NCBI GenBank assembly: GCA_940671915.1 | Contig: CALNVZ010003426.1 | Location: 18,744,166 to 18,808,165 of the forward strand | Source: Paracentrotus lividus | Lineage: Eukaryota > Echinodermata > Echinoidea > Camarodonta > Echinidae | DNA: 64,000 bases | Direction of reading: 5' to 3' | Shown: positions 58,201 to 64,000 of the stretch, piece after piece | Position numbering within the stretch: position 1 is the stretch's first letter | How the letters are laid out: each line of letters opens with the position of its first letter | The notes under the pieces: generated by a model | Database searches by the model: none | Told to the model about the DNA's origin: nothing | The model's input: the letters and a program-made list of their open reading frames with translations, nothing else | Made by a program: the position numbers and the translations under genes

Positions 58201-61200
58201 ATCATCATCGTTGTCATTATAATCATTGTTATCATCGTCATCAATATCATTACAGTTAGGGCTATTAATTTTAGTATCACATTTTGTGCTGTCGTTGTGC
58301 TTTGTATGATATAATATTATCATGCTTTTTCTTTATCATTCATTATTATTATATTGTCGTTATTATCTTTTTGTGTAGATGGGTTTTGCTAACTCTGCAA
58401 TTGGCTTATCCGACCACCGTCTTTATCCCTTCTTCATTCGTACAATGGGAACCTCTTCTGATCTTAATAAGGTCAAACTTCAAATCTGTGAACGATTTGG
58501 ATGGTCAAAGATCTCGACTATCACGGAAGCTATTGAGCCACATGCAGGGGTAAGTAAATTCAATATCGTAGAATATCAAAAAATACGCACTGTGATTAAT
58601 TGGATTGGTGTCACGCGTCATGCAATATTATGGCATCTTATACGATCGCGAAACATTTCTTGGAATCATTACAAGGGAATCTTATGTTAAAATGAACAAC
58701 GAAGCACCCAGAGAAGTAAAAATCAAAACAAAACAAAACAAAAAACAAAACAAAACATTTTGCGCCGTTGCTGAGAAAGATGTGCGTCAAAATCAGAAGT
58801 TGTGATTATCCAGAAAAATATAATAAAGGTGTTTAAAAAGAGTGTTGCAGTAAAATAATTACAGAGTATTTTCTACTAGAAATTGATTGTATGTATTTTG
58901 ATAATTTGGTGAAATTTGCAATACAGGACTAAATTTTGGCAAAGGTAGAATTATCCTCTCTCCTTTCGTATACATTATAATCATTATATAGAAGGGGTAT
59001 AAACGAAATCGTTTTCTTCACTGATTATCTCCATCCCCCACCAAATTGTAATTTTCGGCCTTTGTTTCCACTTTGTTTCAGACGTGACTGGATATGTTCG
59101 TTAATTGCTCCCAGGAATAACACGAGAATAGCCTTTCTATTCAAAAATTTTCAAAGATGCTCATTTACATTGTTGAATTTATATATATATATATATATAT
59201 ATATTTATTTATTTATTTTCATTCCAGATCATGGAAGATTTGCACGGTTTGTTAGAATACCGAAATTTTACCTTGGTATCGAGGCAATCATTTTATTATG
59301 ACCCAGCAGGTGTGATCAGCCGATTGAAGGTATGAATAATCGTTTTAGGGGTTTATCTCACTACGCGGCGAAGGCTTGCGAACACTTGCGAATGTAGCGA
59401 TTATTTTTCAACGAATGAATTTTCCATGTAGCGGCGAAGGCCTGGATGTATCTTTTGATTTCGCAAATATTCACAAATATAGAGCTGCAAACGGTTGTAA
59501 ATTATATTAATTAAAATCCCTTTGGCAAATATTGGCTAACGTTTACCAACAATTTGAAGCATAACTTGCGTAAACGCGGGTTATGCTTTTTCGCTGACGT
59601 TTCTTTTTTTTTTCTTTCGCCAATGGTAATAACCACATGATCATCTTGCAAACACTTAAAAAAAAAAAAAAATAATAATAATAATACAATAAAATCGATG
59701 CGATTTCCCGTTTGCCAATGACAAGTATATCCCTCATAGAAAAGGCTTAATACGCTTATACTGTCATTTTGGAGGATTTTACTCTTCCGCAATTAAGTTA
59801 TAACCAGATGAGTAAAAACTCTTAATTGTACACTGTAAAAAGATTACTGTAAATAAACATGTTTTTTGGCTTGTAATAATACAGCTTTTGGTTGTTTTTT
59901 TAATATTACGATATTTTTCTTGTAAAATGACAGATAATTTGTAATTTTCTAGGAAGTCGACTTGATTTTACAGTTACCAGCTCATGCAACTGTCAATAAA
60001 CAGAAATGGCAGATTCATACAACCTTTCCTGCTCGTTTACGAATTATTCCCGTAATTTCAGTTTCCGTAACCAGAATTTTCTTGTAAAAAAACAGCAAGT
60101 TCTTTCCAAAACAAATATTACTCTTAATAAACAAGTTTCTCGTATATCAACGAGCTTCCTTGTTCCTAGACGTGTATAGTTCTGAAATCATTACAAGAGT
60201 TTTCCTGTCAAAAAGACAATTTTCTTTGTTCAACAAAGGAAGAAGAAACAGAACTACTACAAATCAATTTTCTTGTATCCTGCAACGATGTTCCTGTTAA
60301 TTTACAACCTTTGTCTTATTTTATAGTTCATTATGTGGATCATGAATATTCATTAATATGACTGGAAGTGCTTCAACCGTGGATCGTTGCACTAACCATG
60401 AAAAATGTCACCTTACATAGGGTTGGGTATATAAGGCTAACAACTTTTATTGAAGTTGTCAAAGATTAGGTGTAGGATTTAGGATTAAGAATTAGGTGTA
60501 GGATTTAGGATTAAGATTTAGGATTAGGGACATGATTAGGCATGAATGGTCAATCCCATATGATGTTGGATCATGTTCTTTTTGTTTCAAAAATATTATT
60601 ATGTGATAAAAACAGGAAAAAACTGTAAATTTACAGGGTTGTAAATTTACAAGGTGGTCAATAACGTGAACCTGTAAACTTACATTATCTGTAAAATAAC
60701 TACTGGAAGCTGTGGAAAAACGGGCACTCCTGGCATCCCGACTGCCAGGAAATTTCCTGTTAAAAAACGGTGAAATTTTTTACAGTGCACTGATTTGGTA
60801 GAAATGGATTTTCAAATGTATTTTCGAACGTTTAAGACATATACCGACCGTAAAAACAATCAACAAACTTAAAACAAAACATAATAAGAAACATTAATGA
60901 AACTTGGCACACCCCCGCAAGAAATGAATAAAAATAAAGCCCCGTTCGCTGCAATTGCAAACTCTCGCCTGTATGAAGTGCTTGGCAAAATATGTTACTG
61001 TTGTTTAATTGATATTAATCATGGAGTGTTTTATTTAATCTTATATAAAATCTGTATGTTTGTATCCTTAATGGAAAAAGCTTAATACCTTTACTTAGTC
61101 AATCATTACTGTCATCTTGGAGATTTTTACTCATCCTCAATTAAGTAATCACCAGATGAGTAAAAACTCTAAATTGAAATAATTTGGCAGAACTTGATTT

Positions 61201-61427
61201 AATTAAATGTATCGTCGGACGTTTCAGACTTGTTTTTTTCCTTATATTTAATCATATTGTTTTTGTTATTTCATACTACCCCTTCGGTTACTAAGTATTG
61301 GAATATTGCCTTATGCAAAGGCGCCGTAAAAAAGAGGAAAGATATTTCCATAGCAAAGACTGGCTGCGTATTATTATATGATTGTTATTCGTTATGCTCC
61401 TTTGTTTCCTTTCTCTCTCTTTCTCTT

Positions 61428-61486
<59 letters not shown>

Positions 61487-62096
61487 TTCTACCTCTCTTG
61501 TATACAGGCTAAAGATGCAAGGATAATTATTGCCAGTTTTTCAGAGGAGACGGCTCGCAAAGTGCTTTGCCAGGTAAATACTTCCTTTAGTCATACTGAT
61601 TCAAAATGACGTTTTAAATTAGAAATGAGCAGTGAAAAGTTAACGGGCTTCAGGACGATATCGACATGGGTTTGCCATAGCTCGTAATCAGGAGGTCTCA
61701 GGTTCGAATTCCGAAGGAGTCCCATTTTCTTTGCGTATTTTTCATAGTAACATTTTACATTTCTGCTAGCACATATTCCTTATTTTTTTCTTTTTTTTCC
61801 AAAAGTCTTTCCATTTCAGCGCTCGAAAATTCTGGAATGATTTTCCACGTGACATAATTGAGAGTCCATCTTTATCTCAAAATAATTAGCTTTAAAAGAA
61901 ATAACGCAGTTTGATTCTTGTTCAGCTGTTATGGAGTAGGAGCGTGCAAAGTCATGCCATCTGTCTTTTTTTCCAAAATAAACGTATTAAAACCGATATT
62001 TCATTGTCTGTCTTGAATACACAGCACAACGTTTTTCTCTTTTGTTTCATATCCCCCCTTTTTAAATCAAGGAATATTTCTATTGTTGTTATTGAA

Positions 62097-62146
<50 letters not shown>

Positions 62147-64000
62147 GATGCGATAATTCTCAGTTTTATTGTACTATTAATCTTCGTCTGCGTTATGAAA
62201 ATAAATGAGTACGTTTATGGATAACCGCAAAACGTGAACGATTGTCGTACTGCATTAACGACCATGGTCTTGATCTATTCAAGAAACATATTTACTAGGT
62301 TTTCGCTCGTCAGAATAAGTTATTCACTCTTGAAAATTAAGAACTTGCGATGTATCTCACCCGCCATCGTATCACTAACTGTCTTATTGAAGAAGTTTTA
62401 TATCGTCATATTCAATTCCTCCTTGCACATCTTCATATTCGTAAAGTTTTTGTTTTATTTTAATCTTATACACTTACATTTCTCTCATATTCAAAATGTT
62501 GTCCCATACAAAAAAATTATATATTATGCCATATACAAACTAAGAATAGTCAGTGCATGCAAAAAGACATACATCCACACCCATCGACCACGCACTCACC
62601 CACCTAAACACACAAATCCCTCACGCACATCCCACATCCCACACACGCAACCACATGCACAATCATAATGCATCGTTAATGATTCCCCTTATCTGATGAT
62701 TGCTATTTTTTTTTACAAAGCTCATCGCTGAATGTTAGATTTAGTAATTGGGCCGTAGGGATTCCATTAAAATTGTGTGTGTGTGCGAGAATGTGGGTGT
62801 GTATGTGTATGTAATGCGTGGGTGTGGGTGTGTGAGTGTATGTGTGTGAGGATGTGTGTCAATATACAAGCAGTTGTGCTCATAAATATTCATACCCCTG
62901 TCATTTTTAAAGGTTTTTGAGGCGTGCTCTTAATTGGATGTGTTTCATCAAACTTTATGGTTATTAGTACACTACCAACAACTGAATAATTATTAGGAAA
63001 ATTTGAAATTTTGAGAAATTTGGTATACTAGGGGTATTTTGTTGACAGACTTGTGGAAATCACCATGTTCAGAAGTATTCATTCCCTTGGTATTTTTTCC
63101 ATTTTCTTTTCATTCCTTAGTTCAGTAAGGAATTACCAGATCAATAATTTCTAAAAACAAAGGGAATAAATAGAAAGGCTAGCAAAATAAAATAAAGATA
63201 AATAGCTACGTTTACATACTTATGAACAGGAAGGGTATGCATGATATGCATTAATATCTTCAAACCTAAACAAATAATGATATGAGTTTCATGATATACT
63301 TCTCTGTCTACCAGGCGTTCCTCAAGGGGCTCTACGGACCGAAACGAACATTTATATTCCGCGGTTTCTTGGAGACGAACTGGTGGAGAACATCAGACAA
63401 ACCTGATCAAGATCTAGTTTGTGATGATGATGATATGATGGCCGTATTACAGAGTGTCATTACCGTTTACTTCGGCATGAATGCAAGGAAAAAGACCGTC
63501 ACGGCAACAGCAAAAGTGAGTCTTAATCCAAGTCTGACTCATTAAATTAATACAAAATTATATAATAAATTATACAATGTATCAGCAAAAAAATAAAAAT
63601 AAAAATAATAATAATAATGAAACAAAATAAATCCTTCTGTTTCAATGTGTTGTAAAATAAACAAATCATTTGACCAGAGATGAAACCTAAATGCCCCCCC
63701 CCCTGTTGAACCACTTTATTTTAGAAACACTGTAGACCTATAAAAATGAAATCATTATTATTACTTAGTATACTTATTTCATAATATCACAATTATCATT
63801 GTACATATAGACGGCAGCATCTTTTCGTGAAGAAATGGCGAAGATCCTCGGTTCGAAAATTCTACTCAACAACCAGGATGTTGCGGCGAACGCTCACGAT
63901 GGAATATGGGCGATCGCATTTGGTTTGAATACATCAAGGGCGCAGATTGGGAACCGCACTCTTCATGACTACACCTTTGACGATAGGGATATGACCAAAT
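54963..64000 (+). CDS. GABA-B-receptor-like family C GPCR, 5' part (runs off the window)
   Basis: Seven exons (the last cut at 64000) join in one frame to give about 401 residues. Every intron is phase 0. A signal peptide (ASVGLGLLLALGMLTP core) precedes a periplasmic-binding-protein-like ligand domain: GVLLPLSSDGDW, AVADLNNRSDILPDH, VIAFVGAIKADTT, LSDHRLYPFFIRTMG, ERFGWSKISTI, RQSFYYDPAGVISRLKAKDA, RIIIASFSEETARKVLCQ, ETNWW, HDGIWAIAFGLN. Order and wording follow GABBR1 and GABBR2. The GWYADNW motif of GABBR1 is GFLETNW here, so the tyrosine that contacts GABA is missing and the ligand may differ. The seven transmembrane helices lie beyond the window. It would act at the plasma membrane as a G-protein-coupled receptor, probably as a dimer. 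Confidence 0.9.
56066..56917. mobile_element. 850-bp long-hairpin element, mariner-like ends
   Basis: TATACCGAGTGAGTCAAAAA at the left is inverted by TTTTTGACTCACTCGGTATA at the right. The inverted similarity runs through most of the unit (about 370 bp per arm, with AACAACAAAAAGCTAGA / TCTAGCTTTTTGTTGTT near the inner ends). TA at both borders suggests a Tc1/mariner-type MITE. No transposase frame. Intron 1 of the receptor gene. Confidence 0.85.
57099..57681. repeat. Foldback of degenerate GGTTCGTCCGAA words
   Basis: CAGCTCGTTGTTCCGAAGGTTC opens it and an inverted CAACGAGCTG with CATCGGAGC closes it. The left half repeats GGTTCGTTCGTCCGAAAATG; the right half repeats the inverse CATTTTCGGACGAATGAACC. 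Open frames are by-products. Confidence 0.8.
57806..57943 (+). CDS. GABA-B-like receptor exon 2
   Basis: 46 codons: GSTARALNLLYEMILSKPSV, IAFVGAIKADTTKVLAGVTG, TWGVIQ. Matches the GLKAFYDAIKYGP...[22 protein letters not shown] segment of GABBR2. Confidence 0.93.
58045..58215 (+). repeat. TCA microsatellite
   Basis: About 150 bp of (TCA)n in intron 2 of the receptor gene; Ser- and Met-rich frames are artefacts. Confidence 0.95.
58379..58549 (+). CDS. GABA-B-like receptor exon 3
   Basis: 57 codons: MGFANSAIGLSDHRLYPFFI, RTMGTSSDLNKVKLQICERF, GWSKISTITEAIEPHAG. Matches LSNRQRFPTFFRT and KVKLFEKWGWKKIATI of GABBR1. Confidence 0.95.
59228..59329 (+). CDS. GABA-B-like receptor exon 4
   Basis: 34 codons: IMEDLHGLLEYRNFTLVSRQ and SFYYDPAGVISRLK, matching [32 protein letters not shown]. 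Donor GTATGA. Confidence 0.93.
59831..60787. mobile_element. 957-bp DNA element with CACTGTAAAAA ends
   Basis: CACTGTAAAAAGATTAC at the left and TTTTTTACAGTG at the right are inverted. The interior has GATTTAGGATTA tandem words at 60475-60535 and no transposase. Intron 4 of the receptor gene. Confidence 0.65.
61408..61496 (+). repeat. CT microsatellite at splice acceptor
   Basis: (CT)n with TTTCT interruptions ends 11 bp before exon 5 and serves as an extended polypyrimidine tract. Confidence 0.9.
61508..61573 (+). CDS. GABA-B-like receptor exon 5
   Basis: 22 codons: AKDARIIIASFSEETARKVL CQ, matching [22 protein letters not shown]. Preceded by a CT microsatellite; donor GTAAAT. Confidence 0.94.
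62097..62142 (+). repeat. Poly-A run
   Basis: About 45 uninterrupted A residues. Its length is likely to vary or be mis-assembled. Confidence 0.95.
62776..62865 (+). repeat. GT-rich microsatellite
   Basis: (GT)n with GTATGTG interruptions; an AC-rich counterpart lies at 62570-62660. Confidence 0.85.
62868..63250. mobile_element. Tc1-like MITE or fragment
   Basis: The left end CAGTTGTGCTCATAAATATT followed by CATACCCC is typical of Tc1 family termini. A rough inverse (TACATACTTATGAACAGGAAGGGTATG) lies at 63211-63240. Coding region absent. Confidence 0.55.
63315..63515 (+). CDS. GABA-B-like receptor exon 6
   Basis: 67 codons: AFLKGLYGPKRTFIFRGFLE, TNWWRTSDKPDQDLVCDDDD, MMAVLQSVITVYFGMN. Corresponds to the [22 protein letters not shown] region and the following helix. 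Confidence 0.92.
63811..64000 (+). CDS. GABA-B-like receptor exon 7 (cut by window end)
   Basis: At least 63 codons: TAASFREEMAKILGSKILLN, NAHDGIWAIAFGLNTSRAQI, LHDYTFDDRDMTK. Matches AYDGIWVIAKTL and the DFNYTDHTLG segment of GABBR2. Confidence 0.9.

Noticed and set aside
58038-58314. Ser-, Met- and Asp-rich frames
   Set aside because: They translate the TCA microsatellite in the receptor gene.
61650-61725. Possible tRNA (GGTTCGAATTCC B box)
   Set aside because: No convincing A box or acceptor pairing; perhaps a SINE scrap.

Overview
This is animal nuclear DNA: AT-rich, rich in introns, simple repeats and short transposons, with one assembly gap (Ns at 35783-35796). The recurrent ACATGTA and TAGGCCT words, tRNA-headed SINEs, degenerate-word foldback elements and the proteins themselves suggest a marine deuterostome, most likely an echinoderm such as a sea urchin. 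The species call is inference. There are no bacterial operons, CRISPR arrays or genuine tRNA genes.

The window holds two host genes, both on the + strand. Gene 1 (coding 17284-49133) is a complete class II phosphoinositide 3-kinase, closest by eye to vertebrate PIK3C2B/PIK3C2A. I resolved 30 coding exons with matching splice phases; they sum to 5589 nt, or 1862 residues. Domain order is a long disordered N-terminus (UIM-like helix, two NPF motifs, a PPLPPK SH3 ligand), Ras-binding domain, C2, helical PIK domain, lipid kinase domain (GDRHNDN and DFG motifs), PX and a C-terminal C2. Gene 2 (54963 to beyond the right edge) is the first seven exons of a family C GPCR with a GABA-B-receptor-like ligand-binding domain; its seven-helix region lies outside the window.

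Layout: 1-1010 repeats and a hAT-like MITE; 1011-8744 a 7.7-kb inverted-repeat element whose roughly 1.9-kb arms carry RFX X-box-like palindromes; 8745-16890 gene-free DNA with several MITEs; 16891-49133 gene 1, its introns filled with MITEs, SINEs, microsatellites and a broken CR1-like LINE nested in a TTAA-flanked element; 49134-54962 intergenic; 54963-64000 gene 2.

The most unusual signal is in gene 1: four exons carry tandem copies of the exon edge together with its splice site. At exon 3 the array has four extra copies. Two of them are identical, open and phase-compatible, so they could act as mutually exclusive alternatives inside the Ras-binding domain. A second theme is three foldback elements whose arms are built from degenerate short words reversed about a centre; one of them begins at a splice donor of gene 1.
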